A stretch of 64,000 nt of DNA from Undibacterium sp. KW1 (lineage in GTDB: Bacteria > Pseudomonadota > Gammaproteobacteria > Burkholderiales > Burkholderiaceae_D), in the NCBI RefSeq assembly GCF_009937955.1, contig NZ_AP018439.1, positions 6,014,001 through 6,078,000 of the forward strand, in the 5' to 3' direction. The translations under genes and the position numbers were made by a program. Below, one piece after another: positions 54,988 through 63,729 of the stretch. Positions within the stretch are counted from its first letter, which is position 1. Each line of letters begins with the position of its first letter. The notes beneath the pieces are model-generated. The model ran no database searches, had not been told where the DNA came from, and was given only the letters and a program-made list of their open reading frames with translations.

Positions 54988-55542
54988 TTACTTCTTGTCC
55001 ATCATTGCCGGACGATCGCCCATTTTATGCTCAGGGCCATGTTCACCCATGGACTTACCCATGCGTTCACGCATATGCGATGCCATACGGCGGTGGCTTT
55101 CATCAAAAATCTTTTGCTGCTCAGGTGTCAGCACGGCATAGAAAGTTTTCAGGGCGGTCAGGCGCGTTTGCATTTTCGCCAGATGCTCTTTCATTTTTTC
55201 CAGGCCTTTTTCCATACGCTCTGGCGTCGTCAGTTTTTCCATTTCCTTGCGGTCAGGACGGGCTGGCATGGTGCCTGGATTCATGGCATCAATGAAGGTT
55301 TTCCAGGCTGGTTCTTGCGCAGCAGTGATCTTCAATTTGTCATGCAGTTCAGCCTGGTGCTTGGCCATGCGCTCTTTCATTTTTTCTGCCCATTTGGCAG
55401 GATCACCAGGTGGCTGGCCATGGCCAGCATGGGCAGAGGCAGGAGCCGGTGCAGAAGATTGCGCCAGGGCGCTGCCTGCACTGACAACACCGAGACTGAT
55501 TACTGCCAGAGCCATGCAGAATTTTCTTTGTAAGGTTTTCAT
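54988..55542 (-). CDS. Periplasmic Spy/CpxP-like (LTxxQ) protein
   Basis: A 184-residue protein with a signal peptide (MKTLQRKFCMALAVISLGVVSAGSALA). The mature chain is charged and helical, with Pro/His/Gly-rich start (APAPASAHAGHGQPPGDPAK), Met-rich stretches (EKMKERMAKH, MREHGPEHKMG-like tail) and the LTPEQQKIFDE motif near the C-terminus that is the LTxxQ signature of Spy/CpxP. Such proteins are chaperones or inhibitors of envelope stress kinases. It diverges from the OmpR/EnvZ-type pair, a common arrangement in which the pair controls it. The Met/His-rich tail may bind metals. Confidence 0.85.
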   Translation of the reverse strand: MKTLQRKFCMALAVISLGVVSAGSALAQSSAPAPASAHAGHGQPPGDPAKWAEKMKERMAKHQAELHDKLKITAAQEPAWKTFIDAMNPGTMPARPDRKEMEKLTTPERMEKGLEKMKEHLAKMQTRLTALKTFYAVLTPEQQKIFDESHRRMASHMRERMGKSMGEHGPEHKMGDRPAMMDKK

Positions 55543-55828
55543 ATTTTTTCTCTTTCTGAACACTAGAACAAGCTCACACATCTGCTACATGCATTCCACA
55601 AAATGGTGGGCTAACCTGGCTGATTGCTTTTTTTGGACTTTCATCAAGCCCCGTATTGCTGTCTCAGACATGGGTCGTATCTTGCAGCAGGCTTGTAACG
55701 TCGAAATGTCCGTCTGCTCTCGCTTTGTATCGACGTGTAACAGTAGAGAATGATAAGGTGGTATGTTACGGTTTAAGATAACAAGACGATACAAAATCAG
55801 AGTTTTTATAGACTGGATCGGGCTCATA

Positions 55829-56566
55829 ATGAAGAACATGGACACACCAAATAAAATTCTCATCGTTGATGATGATCGCGACATCCGCAACTTGTTGGCT
55901 GATTATCTGGATAATAATGGCTATAGCACCATCATGGCTGCCGAAGGCAATGCCATGTGGGCTGCGCTGCAAAATCACCAGGTTGATCTGGTCGTACTGG
56001 ACCTGAACCTGCCCGGTGACGATGGCCTGACGCTCTGTCGCACGCTGCGCAGCAAATCGACTTTGCCGGTCATCATGCTGACTGCGCGTGGCGAGCCGCT
56101 GGACCGCATCCTGGGCCTGGAGATGGGCGCAGATGATTACCTGCCCAAGCCTTTTGAGCCACGCGAATTGCTGGCCCGCATACGCAGCGTATTGCGCCGC
56201 ACCCAGACCAATGCCAACACACATTCTGGTGAGGCCTTGCAAAAACTTAAATTTGCGGGCTGGACCCTGGACCTAACGGCACGCCACCTGATCAGCCCTG
56301 ACGGCATGGTGGTGTCCTTGTCGGGTGCAGAATTCCGCATGCTGAATATCTTCCTCGAGCACCCCAACCGCGTACTGAACCGTGACCAGTTGCTGAACAT
56401 GACGCATGGCCGCGATGCCGACCCGTTTGACCGCTCCATTGATATTCAGATCAGCCGCTTGCGGCAAAAACTGCGCGAAGATGCGCGTTCACCTCAGATT
56501 ATCAAAACCGTCAGGAACGGTGGCTATGTACTGGCCGTGACTGTCGTCGTGGAGCAAGATGCATGA
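55829..56566 (+). CDS. OmpR-family response regulator
   Basis: A 245-residue regulator. The receiver domain (about 8-125) has acidic residues in LIVDDDRD, phospho-acceptor Asp58 (VVLDLNLPGDDG), Thr in MLTARG and Lys in YLPKPFEP. The winged helix (about 145-240) has SGAEFRMLNIFLEHPNRVLNRDQLLNMTHGRDADPFDRSIDIQISRLRQKL, typical of the OmpR/PhoB group. The stop codon overlaps the kinase ATG (ATGA). ATG 55829 is used; ATG 55838 is also possible. It diverges from the Spy/CpxP-like gene, which suggests an envelope-stress role. Confidence 0.92.
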   Translation: MKNMDTPNKILIVDDDRDIRNLLADYLDNNGYSTIMAAEGNAMWAALQNHQVDLVVLDLNLPGDDGLTLCRTLRSKSTLPVIMLTARGEPLDRILGLEMGADDYLPKPFEPRELLARIRSVLRRTQTNANTHSGEALQKLKFAGWTLDLTARHLISPDGMVVSLSGAEFRMLNIFLEHPNRVLNRDQLLNMTHGRDADPFDRSIDIQISRLRQKLREDARSPQIIKTVRNGGYVLAVTVVVEQDA

Positions 56567-57909
56567 AAATCCTATCGTCGATGTGGGGCAGAGTATTTGC
56601 CATCCTGCTGTTAGGCGTCATCGCATCGGCGGTACTGACCTGGTCACTGGCTTTTGGCGAAAGACAGAAAACCATATCGCAATACCGGGATTCTCATGCC
56701 GTTGAGCGGGCTGAACAACTGGTGCTGGCGCTCGATGCCCTGCCAGCAGAGAACCGCGAAAAATTCCTGGCGACAGCACCGCGCCTGGGTTTGAAAGTAG
56801 CTACCCTGCCTGCCGAAACCACCGACCAGGCCCCCCGTTCAGAATATGCCGCTGCCGTCAGCGAGAGACTGGGCAAGACTTTTCGTGTGATGTCATTGGC
56901 ACAGGACCCGGCATCCTGCCCGCGCAACCCGCAAAACATACAGACCAACCGCCTGCCCTGCGAGGCTTTGGGCATCACCCTGCATGATGGCACTGCCCTG
57001 CGCCTGACGGTCTTGCCACCGCGCAACCCCGCACCACCATTGCGCCCTGACTTTTTGCAATACCTGTTCCTGTTCCTGGCCAGCATCGCTGTACTGGCTT
57101 TCCTGATCGCCCGCATGACCATGCGCCCCTTGCGGCAAATGGCGCAGGCTGCCACCGCACTGGGCCAGGATATCAACCGCCCGCCCCTGCCGGAAAAAGG
57201 CGCGACAGAAATTTTGCAGGCCACCCGTGCCTTCAATGCCATGCAGGCCAGGATACGCCAGCATATTGCCCAGCGCACCCACATGCTGGCGGCCATTACC
57301 CATGACCTGCAAACCCCGCTGACGCGCCTGCGCCTGCGCCTGGAAAAGGTCAGGGATGAAGAATTGCGCGACAAGCTCATTGAAGATTTGTCCGGCATGC
57401 AAATGATGATACGCGAAGGCCTGGACCTGGCGCGCAGCATGGACAGTAATGAAGCCCTGAAACCACTGGACCTCGATTCCCTGCTAGACAGCGTCTGCGC
57501 CGACGCCGCTGATGCCGGACAGAATGTCAGCTTTGAAGGCAAACCCGGTTTGACCGTCATGGCCAGGCCACAGGCCCTGCGCCGCTGCCTGACCAATCTC
57601 ATCGACAATGCCGTCAAATATGGTCAGTATGCGACGGTCAGCCTGGTGTCGGGCAAGGACGCCGCCAAGGATGTCTTGCATGTGCTGATACGTGACGGTG
57701 GTCATGGCATACCGCCCGAATTTCAAAGCAAGGTGTTTGAACCCTTCTTTCGTATGGAAACTTCGCGCTCGCGGGAGTCTGGCGGCACTGGCCTGGGCCT
57801 GACAATAGCGCAGAATATCGCCCAGCAACATGGCGGTAAATTGCAGTTAAGCAATCTGCCCGAAGGTGGCCTGGAAGTGCGCCTGACCCTGCCCCTGCAA
57901 ACGGCCTGA
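56563..57909 (+). CDS. EnvZ-type sensor histidine kinase
   Basis: A 448-residue kinase. Membrane segment 1 at about 9-30, a periplasmic loop of about 130 residues, segment 2 at about 165-185 (FLQYLFLFLASIAVLAFLIARMTM), then HAMP (RPLRQMAQAATALGQDI), the H-box with His247 (AAITHDLQTPLTRLRLRLE), and a C-terminal ATPase domain with N-box (NLIDNAVKYG), G1 (DGGHGIP), F box (PFFRMETSRSRESGGTGLGLTIAQNI, G2). The periplasmic loop has Cys-Pro-Arg-Asn-Pro, and a second Cys 21 residues later (LPCEA), a possible disulfide. It pairs with the upstream OmpR-type regulator. Confidence 0.92.
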   Translation: MKILSSMWGRVFAILLLGVIASAVLTWSLAFGERQKTISQYRDSHAVERAEQLVLALDALPAENREKFLATAPRLGLKVATLPAETTDQAPRSEYAAAVSERLGKTFRVMSLAQDPASCPRNPQNIQTNRLPCEALGITLHDGTALRLTVLPPRNPAPPLRPDFLQYLFLFLASIAVLAFLIARMTMRPLRQMAQAATALGQDINRPPLPEKGATEILQATRAFNAMQARIRQHIAQRTHMLAAITHDLQTPLTRLRLRLEKVRDEELRDKLIEDLSGMQMMIREGLDLARSMDSNEALKPLDLDSLLDSVCADAADAGQNVSFEGKPGLTVMARPQALRRCLTNLIDNAVKYGQYATVSLVSGKDAAKDVLHVLIRDGGHGIPPEFQSKVFEPFFRMETSRSRESGGTGLGLTIAQNIAQQHGGKLQLSNLPEGGLEVRLTLPLQTA

Positions 57910-58102
57910 GTCCTTTTTCCGTTTTCCCCCTCACTGCCCGCAGGCTATGCCAGCCCTGCCGGGCAGTGATGCAGCCTGTTTTGCACAACTCTGCACGATA
58001 CTGAGCTGCTGTTGTCATCAGCAATATTCAAAAAGTCTGCCACCCCCTGTCCAGGCAAGCCCGCGTCCCTGTAAAATCCGGGGAAAACCTGAGGACTTGC
58101 CC

Positions 58103-58576
58103 ATGATTAATCTACAACTAAGTGATGTCAGTCACATCATACAACTCTCTATCGCCCCGGTATTCCTGCTGACCGGCGTCGGTACCACGCTCTCTGTGCT
58201 GACCAGCCGCCTGGCACGCATCATAGACCGTTCCAGAGTAGTGGAAGACCTGTTGCACGGCGAGAACAGCCCCGCCGTCAGCCCTCCCGGCGTCGAAGAA
58301 GAATTACATGAACTGTATGAGCGTTCGCACCTGATCAACCGCGCCATCACCCTCAGCACCTCTTGTGGTCTGCTGATCTGTTTGGTGATTGCTACCCTGT
58401 TCATGGGGGATGCGACCAGCCTGAACCTCGACAAGCTGATCGCCTCGCTGTTTGTAGGTGGGGTGTTTTCCCTGATAGGCAGCTTCATTTATTTCATGCG
58501 CGAGATTTTTGTAGCGACCAAGACCCTGACGCGCCAGCGCAAACTGGGCAGACGCAAAATCATAGAACGCGAATAA
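58103..58576 (+). CDS. DUF2721 family membrane protein
   Basis: A 157-residue membrane protein of unknown function. It has three hydrophobic segments (IAPVFLLTGVGTTLSVLTSRL; ITLSTSCGLLICLVIATLFM; LIASLFVGGVFSLIGSFIYFM) with a charged loop after the first (ARIIDRSRVVEDLLHG), and a basic C-terminus (RQRKLGRRKIIERE). This is the DUF2721 pattern. ATG 58103 (MINLQLSDVSHI) follows GAGGACTTG. The 193-bp region before it, after the kinase stop, shows no other gene. Confidence 0.85.
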   Translation: MINLQLSDVSHIIQLSIAPVFLLTGVGTTLSVLTSRLARIIDRSRVVEDLLHGENSPAVSPPGVEEELHELYERSHLINRAITLSTSCGLLICLVIATLFMGDATSLNLDKLIASLFVGGVFSLIGSFIYFMREIFVATKTLTRQRKLGRRKIIERE

Positions 58577-58588
58577 ATCCGTGCATCC

Positions 58589-58629
58589 AGCAAAAAGCCC
58601 CGTTATCTTGTGATACGGGGCTTTTTGCT
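58589..58629 (+). terminator. Intrinsic terminator after the DUF2721 gene
   Basis: AGCAAAAAGCCCCGT pairs with ACGGGGCTTTTTGCT around an ATCTTGTGAT-type loop. It is symmetrical and also lies downstream of the convergent lipoprotein gene. Confidence 0.9.
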
Positions 58630-58692
58630 GGCTGGCTGCTTTATTCCAGGCCGTTATTTCAAGACCTTATTTCAAGCTGTTATTTCAGGATA

Positions 58693-60093
58693 TTACTTAG
58701 CTACCGCCGGTGCCTGTACCGTAACAATGACATCAATCGAAGCAGTACCTGGATTGGCCACCGTAATTGGCTGGTAACTGCCCGTAGCACGGAAAATCAG
58801 GGTACCCGGTGTGGCTGGCGCGATGAACCCGGCATTGCTGGTACCTGCACCAGCTAATGCAACAGTAGGTCCGGCAATCTGCGTCCAGCTGTAATAGATG
58901 ATATTGCTGGTGTTCGAGGGTGCATCGACTTTAAGGGTCACGGCACTATTGGTCAGCACTAACTGCACCGGTGTATACGACACCAGCGAGATAGGTGGCA
59001 GCGGATCGACATAAAACACCACGTCCAGTTGCACCAGCGGGTCCAGCGAAAAGCCACCGGGCTGGATGACGGAATTGGATGCATTAAGGGTAAATACAAA
59101 AGGCGTACGGGTATCGACAAACTTGGGCAGGGCTGCGCTGGCGACACTGCTGAAGGCATTGAAGATTTCTACCGAAGGACCGGATTTTTGCTTCCAGTAA
59201 TAATAGATAGGCGTGCTGCTATCGACCTTGCCATTCGCATCGTATTTGACTGACTTGCTGCCATCAAGCGTGATAGTGGAACCAGCCGCCACCACACCAC
59301 CACTGTAAGAGATAGGCACGACTGTAGGTTTGACAATCGGCGTTACTGTCACGGTCTGGGTTGCGGTACCGACTTTTTGCTTGTCATCAGTCACGCGGCA
59401 CTGGATTTTCAAAGCCGTGGATTCTTTCACCACCGGCGCGGTAAAGCTGGTCGCGGCAGCATCTGTCGGTGCCAGGGTGATAGTGGTACCGGCAGCATCG
59501 CTGACTACCCATTGATAAGAGTAGGGCTCGCCTGTTGCCGCTGGTGTGCCGCCACTACCGGCACAACTCAAGCTGACCTTGTCACCTGACGCAGCTGTTG
59601 TGTTACCGCTGACCTTGGCTACCGGATTGGCCGTGGCAGAGGCTTCCTGCTTGACCAGCAAAGTTGTGGATGCCTTGACAGTATTGCCTTTGGCATCAAC
59701 CGCATTGAGCGTGAATTTATAGGTGTAGTCCGCCGTCAACAAGGTAGGCGGCGTCACTTGCAGCACGCAACTCGCGTCCGCCCCTGTGCTGCTCTTGCTG
59801 ATGGTCTTGCAGTCAGCATTTGTCACCGCTGCCAGCGGGTTGGCCGACAAGGTCAGGTTTTCTACCTGCCAGTACATATTCGTGATGATACCGGCGGTAC
59901 TGCTGGCCTGACCGTTGAGGCTCAGAGGATTGCCATTGATCACAGTCAGGGCATCTGGGACGGCAATTGCCATGGGATTGGCCGTAGGAGTGCCTGTACC
60001 CGCGGTACCACCACTACCGCCACTGCCTCCACCACAGGCCACCATAGCCAGGCTGGAAAAAACGATTAGGGCTGTTTTGATTTGCTGAACCAC
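58693..60093 (-). CDS. Putative lipoprotein with PKD/Ig-like domains
   Basis: A 466-residue exported protein. The signal MVQQIKTALIVFSSLAMVAC ends in a lipobox-type Cys20 followed by a flexible GGGSGGSGG linker. The rest is beta-rich with three to four immunoglobulin/PKD-like units, e.g. NGNPLSLNGQASSTAG..., SGDKVSLSCAGSGGTPAATGEPYSYQWVVSD, AAGSTITLDGSKSVKYDANGKV and YYYWKQKSGP, SWTQIAGPTVALAGAGTSNAGFIAPA. Such proteins usually bind carbohydrate or protein at the surface. No enzyme domain is seen. The function is not known. Confidence 0.75.
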   Translation of the reverse strand: MVQQIKTALIVFSSLAMVACGGGSGGSGGTAGTGTPTANPMAIAVPDALTVINGNPLSLNGQASSTAGIITNMYWQVENLTLSANPLAAVTNADCKTISKSSTGADASCVLQVTPPTLLTADYTYKFTLNAVDAKGNTVKASTTLLVKQEASATANPVAKVSGNTTAASGDKVSLSCAGSGGTPAATGEPYSYQWVVSDAAGTTITLAPTDAAATSFTAPVVKESTALKIQCRVTDDKQKVGTATQTVTVTPIVKPTVVPISYSGGVVAAGSTITLDGSKSVKYDANGKVDSSTPIYYYWKQKSGPSVEIFNAFSSVASAALPKFVDTRTPFVFTLNASNSVIQPGGFSLDPLVQLDVVFYVDPLPPISLVSYTPVQLVLTNSAVTLKVDAPSNTSNIIYYSWTQIAGPTVALAGAGTSNAGFIAPATPGTLIFRATGSYQPITVANPGTASIDVIVTVQAPAVAK

Positions 60094-60188
60094 GCTGACT
60101 CCGATGTCTTGCTGAATAGGGGAATGCTTAACATTGTAGCTTCATGCCAGCGTTTGCAATACCTTTCAGCTAAATGTTGACAAAATGT

Positions 60189-60217
60189 TTCAAGTTTCTG
60201 AAAAACTTGAATTTTTT
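60189..60217 (+). promoter_or_regulatory. Hairpin with T-run upstream of the acyl-CoA ligase gene
   Basis: TTCAAGTTT and AAACTTGAA (9 bp each) flank five bases and are followed by TTTTTT. With a TTGACA at 60177-60182 just upstream, it could be an attenuator-like leader hairpin or a PsrA/FadR-type operator. It lies about 75 bases before the ATG. Confidence 0.4.
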
Positions 60218-60231
60218 ACGAACGACCGTGC
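60218..60231. promoter_or_regulatory. Imperfect TetR-type operator candidate
   Basis: ACGAACGACCGTGC resembles a palindrome of ACGAACG with CGTTCGT, where the left half is complete and the right half is only partly kept. Sites of this look occur in front of fatty-acid genes of betaproteobacteria; the assignment is weak. Confidence 0.25.
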
Positions 60232-60291
60232 AAAAAATAATTAGGTATGGCACTCTAATCAAAAAAATTCCAAACAGCCTGGAGACTGACG

Positions 60292-61953
60292 ATGAATACC
60301 CTGCACTATGCCCATTGGCCGCAAGGCTTGCCGCATCACCTGATCGCGCCGGAAGCCAGCGTGTATACAAATCTGCAAGTATCTGCCCTGCGTTACCCGG
60401 ACAAGGCGGCGATCATCTTTTATGACACCGTCATCACTTACCGCCAACTGCATGAAGAAGTGCTGGCCCTGGCGGGCTATCTGCAAGAAGTATGCGGGGT
60501 GCAAAAAGGCGACCGGGTCTTGCTGAACATGCAGAACAGCCCGCAATTTGTCATCGGCTTCTATGCCATCATGCGTGCCGATGCCATGGTCGTGCCGGTC
60601 AACCCCATGCTGATGACCGATGAACTCGCGCATTACATCGATGACAGCGGTGCCAAAACCGCCCTGGTCTCACAGGAAATTTTCCCGCGCATGCAACCCC
60701 TGCTGGGCCACAGCATCTTGCAACATGCGGTAGTAGCCACTTACTCCGATCATCTGACTGCGGCGACGACGCTGACCATACCCGACTTCGTGAAGGCAGA
60801 ACGCCAGGTGCCAGAACAAGCTGGTGTCAGCAGCTGGCAAGCCGCCATCACCGCAGGCCATCAGCCGCGTCCCCATGCCGCCGGACCAGATGACCTGGCC
60901 TGCATGCCCTATACCTCGGGCACGACCGGCAAACCCAAGGGTTGCATACATAATCACCGCTCGGTCATGTTCAATATCATCGGCAGCCCGACCTGGTCAG
61001 GCGCCATCGTCGCCACCCATGTGGCACTGGCAGTACTGCCCTTCTTCCATGTCACCGGCATGCAGTCGGTCATGAATGCCATGATTTATTGCGGCGGTAC
61101 CCTGGTCATCCTGCCACGCTGGGACCGTGATGCCGCCGGACAACTGATCACCCGTTATGCCGTCAGCAACTGGACCCTGGTGCCATCGATGATGATCGAT
61201 TTTTTGTCGAATCCACGACTGGCCGAATACGATATTTCCAGGCTGACCCGGGTATCTGGTGGTGGCGCGGCCATGCCCGCCGCGATTGCACAAAAGCTGC
61301 TGGAGTTGTCAGGACAGGTGTATATGGAAGGCTATGGCCTGTCAGAAACCATGGCCCCTTCCCACCTGAACCCACCACAACGCATGAAGCAGCAATGCCT
61401 GGGCATGCCCTACTTCAACGTCGATTCCCGCATCGTCGATCCAACCACACTGCAAGAAGTCAAACAGGGTGAGACTGGCGAAATCTGGATACACGGCCCA
61501 CAAGTCTTCCAGGGTTACTGGAATGACCCGCAAAAAACCGCCGACTCTTTTGCTGAACTCGACGGCAAAAAATTCTTCCGCTCAGGCGACCTCGGCTACA
61601 TGGACCCGGAAGGTTTCTTCTTCTTCACTGACCGCCTGAAACGCATGATCAATGCCAGCGGCTTTAAGGTCTGGCCCGCCGAAGTAGAATCCATGATGTA
61701 CCAGCACCCGGCAATACAAGAATGCTGCATCATCGCCGCCCACGATGCCTACCGAGGCGAAACCGTCAAAGCCGTGGTCGTCAAAAAACCTGGCAGTGAC
61801 GTAACTGCCGAAGACATCATGACCTGGGCGCATGAAAAAATGGCCGCTTACAAGGTGCCAAAGTTTGTCGAGTTTGTGGATAGTCTGCCGAAATCAGGGA
61901 CGGGGAAAGTGATGTGGCGGACACTGCAGGAGAAGGAAGCTGCGAAGAAATAG
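60292..61953 (+). CDS. AMP-binding acyl-CoA ligase (long-chain fatty acid type)
   Basis: A 553-residue adenylate-forming enzyme that activates a carboxylic acid with ATP and CoA. The P-loop YTSGTTGKPKG starts at Tyr207; VLPFFHVTGMQSVMNAMIYCGG, YGLSETMAPSHLNP (A5), GETGEIWIHGPQVFQGYWNDP, FRSGDLGYMDPEGFFFFTDRLKRMINASGFKVWPAEVE (A7/A8) and the C-terminal catalytic Lys in PKSGTGKVMW follow in order. Length and pattern fit long-chain fatty acyl-CoA ligases; the exact chain length cannot be told. The two thioesterase genes downstream may act on the same compounds. Upstream there is a hairpin and a possible operator. Confidence 0.92.
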   Translation: MNTLHYAHWPQGLPHHLIAPEASVYTNLQVSALRYPDKAAIIFYDTVITYRQLHEEVLALAGYLQEVCGVQKGDRVLLNMQNSPQFVIGFYAIMRADAMVVPVNPMLMTDELAHYIDDSGAKTALVSQEIFPRMQPLLGHSILQHAVVATYSDHLTAATTLTIPDFVKAERQVPEQAGVSSWQAAITAGHQPRPHAAGPDDLACMPYTSGTTGKPKGCIHNHRSVMFNIIGSPTWSGAIVATHVALAVLPFFHVTGMQSVMNAMIYCGGTLVILPRWDRDAAGQLITRYAVSNWTLVPSMMIDFLSNPRLAEYDISRLTRVSGGGAAMPAAIAQKLLELSGQVYMEGYGLSETMAPSHLNPPQRMKQQCLGMPYFNVDSRIVDPTTLQEVKQGETGEIWIHGPQVFQGYWNDPQKTADSFAELDGKKFFRSGDLGYMDPEGFFFFTDRLKRMINASGFKVWPAEVESMMYQHPAIQECCIIAAHDAYRGETVKAVVVKKPGSDVTAEDIMTWAHEKMAAYKVPKFVEFVDSLPKSGTGKVMWRTLQEKEAAKK

Positions 61954-62068
61954 GTTTAAAAATAGCTAAGCTTCAAGCAATTTTATAATGGTCGTAGGGC
62001 TGCTTTTGATTTTGACTTTTGCAGTTCCCATGTGTAGCAGCCATTTGTGCTGTGCAGAAAATGGATTA

Positions 62069-62213
62069 GAAATGCCCGTGTTTGAGGTGTAGCAGGGGTT
62101 TCGTGCAGCATGCTGCACGCCTGCGAAACGGCAATCGCTTGCAAGCGATTGTGCGCCCTGCAAGGGCAGCGAGTTTCGGGCATTTCCCATTTTTTGTACC
62201 GCACAAATGGGAA
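62069..62213. repeat. Multi-stem palindromic element
   Basis: An outer stem GAAATGCCCG (62069-62078) with CGGGCATTTC (62177-62186), 10 bp perfect, encloses the perfect palindromes CGTGCAGCATGCTGCACG (62102-62119) and CAATCGCTTGCAAGCGATTG (62132-62151) and the short CCCTGCAAGGG. A further stem TTCCCATTT/AAATGGGAA (62184-62192, 62205-62213) overlaps the outer stem's right arm, so the two compete. No coding capacity is evident. It follows the acyl-CoA ligase gene by about 115 bp. Confidence 0.75.
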
Positions 62214-62215
62214 CC

Positions 62216-62310
62216 CCCTTTAGGGGGCGGCTACGCCTGGGTCGCCTTTCTTTGAATTCTTTCTTTGGCGACGCAAAGAAAGAATTTCGGCCGCCGGGCC
62301 GAGACCCGGC
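62216..62310. repeat. CTTTCTTTG hairpin plus CCGGG hairpin element
   Basis: CCCCC-TTTA-GGGGG (62214-62227) is followed by a 13-bp perfect stem AATTCTTTCTTTG (62255-62267) / CAAAGAAAGAATT (62274-62286) with loop GCGACG, and by GCCGGG/CCCGGC (62293-62298, 62305-62310). A hairpin of CTTTCTTTG type followed by a GC-rich hairpin is a recurrent intergenic motif in many betaproteobacteria and xanthomonads, so this is probably a copy of a dispersed repeat. Confidence 0.7.
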
Positions 62311-62370
62311 TTGTGTCCATGAAGGGTAATCGCTTTAATCAAAGTACGACAATGCAACAAACGACGCTAG

Positions 62371-62546
62371 GCTCCTGCCTGCGCAGGAGCGACGAATCTG
62401 AGATTGCCGCGTATCGTATGACTACCGTTCATCGACAGAACCCCATCCTCATCCCAACCTTCTCCACCGCGCCGCTTGCAAGCGGCTTAGAGATTCATGG
62501 CACAAAGCTACGCTTTGCGAATTCCCACGAATCTCCTTGAAGGAGA
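62371..62546. repeat. Hairpin cluster at the left side of the thioesterase genes
   Basis: GCTCCTGC/GCAGGAGC (62371-62390), the perfect GCCGCTTGCAAGCGGC (62471-62486), a long stem with GAGATTC (62490-62496) and GAATCTC (62529-62535) that encloses CAAAGC-TAC-GCTTTG, and TCTCC-TTGAA-GGAGA (62532-62546). The last shares bases with the previous stem. No gene is supported between 61954 and 62632; a short open frame beginning at 62561 has a good-looking ribosome site but runs into the antisense of the thioesterase. Confidence 0.6.
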
Positions 62547-62632
62547 AGGAGCAAAACCGATGCTGCCAATAGAAATTGAACTTGCCTTAATTCAATTAAA
62601 GGTTGACCTCGACCAGTGCAATGAGCCTTGGC

Positions 62633-63175
62633 TCAAGGCAAAGGAAAAATCAAACAGGTCGTCGTTGCATGCGCATAAACCTTCCCCGCCGCATCCACAA
62701 TACGCCCCTCAGCAGTACCCACCTGCTTGCCCACCTGTATGACCTTGCCCTCAGCACGCACAGGCCCGGTCTTGGCATTCATCGCGCGGATCAGATTCAC
62801 CTTGATTTCCAGCGTGGTATAACCCACGCCGGCAGGCAGCATTGATTGCACGGCGCAACCAACGGCAGAATCAAGCAGGGTACAGAAATAGCCACCATGC
62901 ACACTGCCCAGCGGGTTGTAATGCTGCAAACCTGGTGTACCCTGGAACACGATGCGGCCAGCTTCACCCTCTACGGGGATGAAATCCAGGGTCTTGCCTA
63001 TGTGGGCGACCGGGTATTTTCCTTCGAGGATGCCACGCAAGAAATCGATACCGCTGACTGCTTTCAATTGATCCAGACCCAGCACGCCTGGTTCTGCCAT
63101 GCGGGCGCGGACTGCGGCTTCCTGTTCCTGCCATTGTTTTAAAATTACAGCTGCGTCATTCTTTGCATCACTCAT
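62633..63175 (-). CDS. PaaI-family thioesterase (hotdog fold)
   Basis: A 180-residue hotdog-fold protein. N-terminal helices (about 1-50) precede the hotdog domain with the HGG-type motif NPLGSVHGGYFCTLLDSAVGCAVQS and the catalytic loop region, then TTLEIKVNLIRAMNAKTGPVRAEGKVIQVGKQVGTAEGRIVD, as in PaaI thioesterases that hydrolyse acyl-CoA. The start at 63175 has AAGGA six bases upstream; ATG 63178 overlaps the stop of the upstream thioesterase gene (ATGA). Coupled transcription of both is clear. The substrate is not known. Confidence 0.88.
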   Translation of the reverse strand: MSDAKNDAAVILKQWQEQEAAVRARMAEPGVLGLDQLKAVSGIDFLRGILEGKYPVAHIGKTLDFIPVEGEAGRIVFQGTPGLQHYNPLGSVHGGYFCTLLDSAVGCAVQSMLPAGVGYTTLEIKVNLIRAMNAKTGPVRAEGKVIQVGKQVGTAEGRIVDAAGKVYAHATTTCLIFPLP

Positions 63176-63624
63176 CATGCATCCTTCCGGGGGAATAAAA
63201 TCATTTGGGTGCAACGGAACAGGGCAATCGTCTTGCCCTCGTAACTGACTACGGCATCCCAGACCTGAGTCGTGCGGCCCAGGTGCACGGCAGTGGCGAC
63301 CACGCTGATGGTGCCGACGCGGGCGGTGCCCAGGTGATTGGATTTCAGTTCTATGGTCGTAAAGCTCTGCGCCCCTTCAGGCAGGCTGGCGACGCAACCA
63401 TAACCACAGGCAGTATCGGCCAGGGTCACGACGCTACCGGCATGCAGATAGCCATTTGGGGCCAGCAGATGTGGCAGCACTGGCAATTCTGCCGTGACTT
63501 TGCCTTTTTCTACCGTCAGGATATTGATGCCCAGGTGACCGGGCAAAAATTTGGCACCAAACTGGTTCAGGCGTTGTGCCTGCTCTTCTGCTGCTGCATT
63601 AGTCGCAGTATCTGCTGAGGACAT
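63175..63624 (-). CDS. PaaI-family thioesterase, second copy
   Basis: A 149-residue hotdog-fold protein with NGYLHAGSVVTLADTACGYGCVASLPE (His-Ala-Gly version of the catalytic loop) and FTTIELKSNHLGTARVGTISVVATAVHLGRTTQVWDAVV, the PaaI/YiiD pattern. It is upstream of and overlapping with the other thioesterase gene. It differs from it, so it is not a recent duplicate. ATG 63624 follows AAAGGA at good distance; ATG 63642 is possible but has no ribosome site. Divergent from a GlxA-type regulator gene. Confidence 0.88.
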   Translation of the reverse strand: MSSADTATNAAAEEQAQRLNQFGAKFLPGHLGINILTVEKGKVTAELPVLPHLLAPNGYLHAGSVVTLADTACGYGCVASLPEGAQSFTTIELKSNHLGTARVGTISVVATAVHLGRTTQVWDAVVSYEGKTIALFRCTQMILFPRKDA

Positions 63625-63729
63625 CATTTTTCCTTTACTCATATAAACTACTTTCCAGGCTACATTCTAGTTATTGCAGGAAAGCGCTGACAGTGTCAGT
63701 ATTGACTCTTTTGATGCAGATTACGACAA

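Noticed and set aside
62561..62742. Small frame with a good ribosome site right of the hairpin cluster
   Set aside because: Most of it is antisense to the thioesterase gene and no family is recognised; it may be a remnant but cannot be supported.
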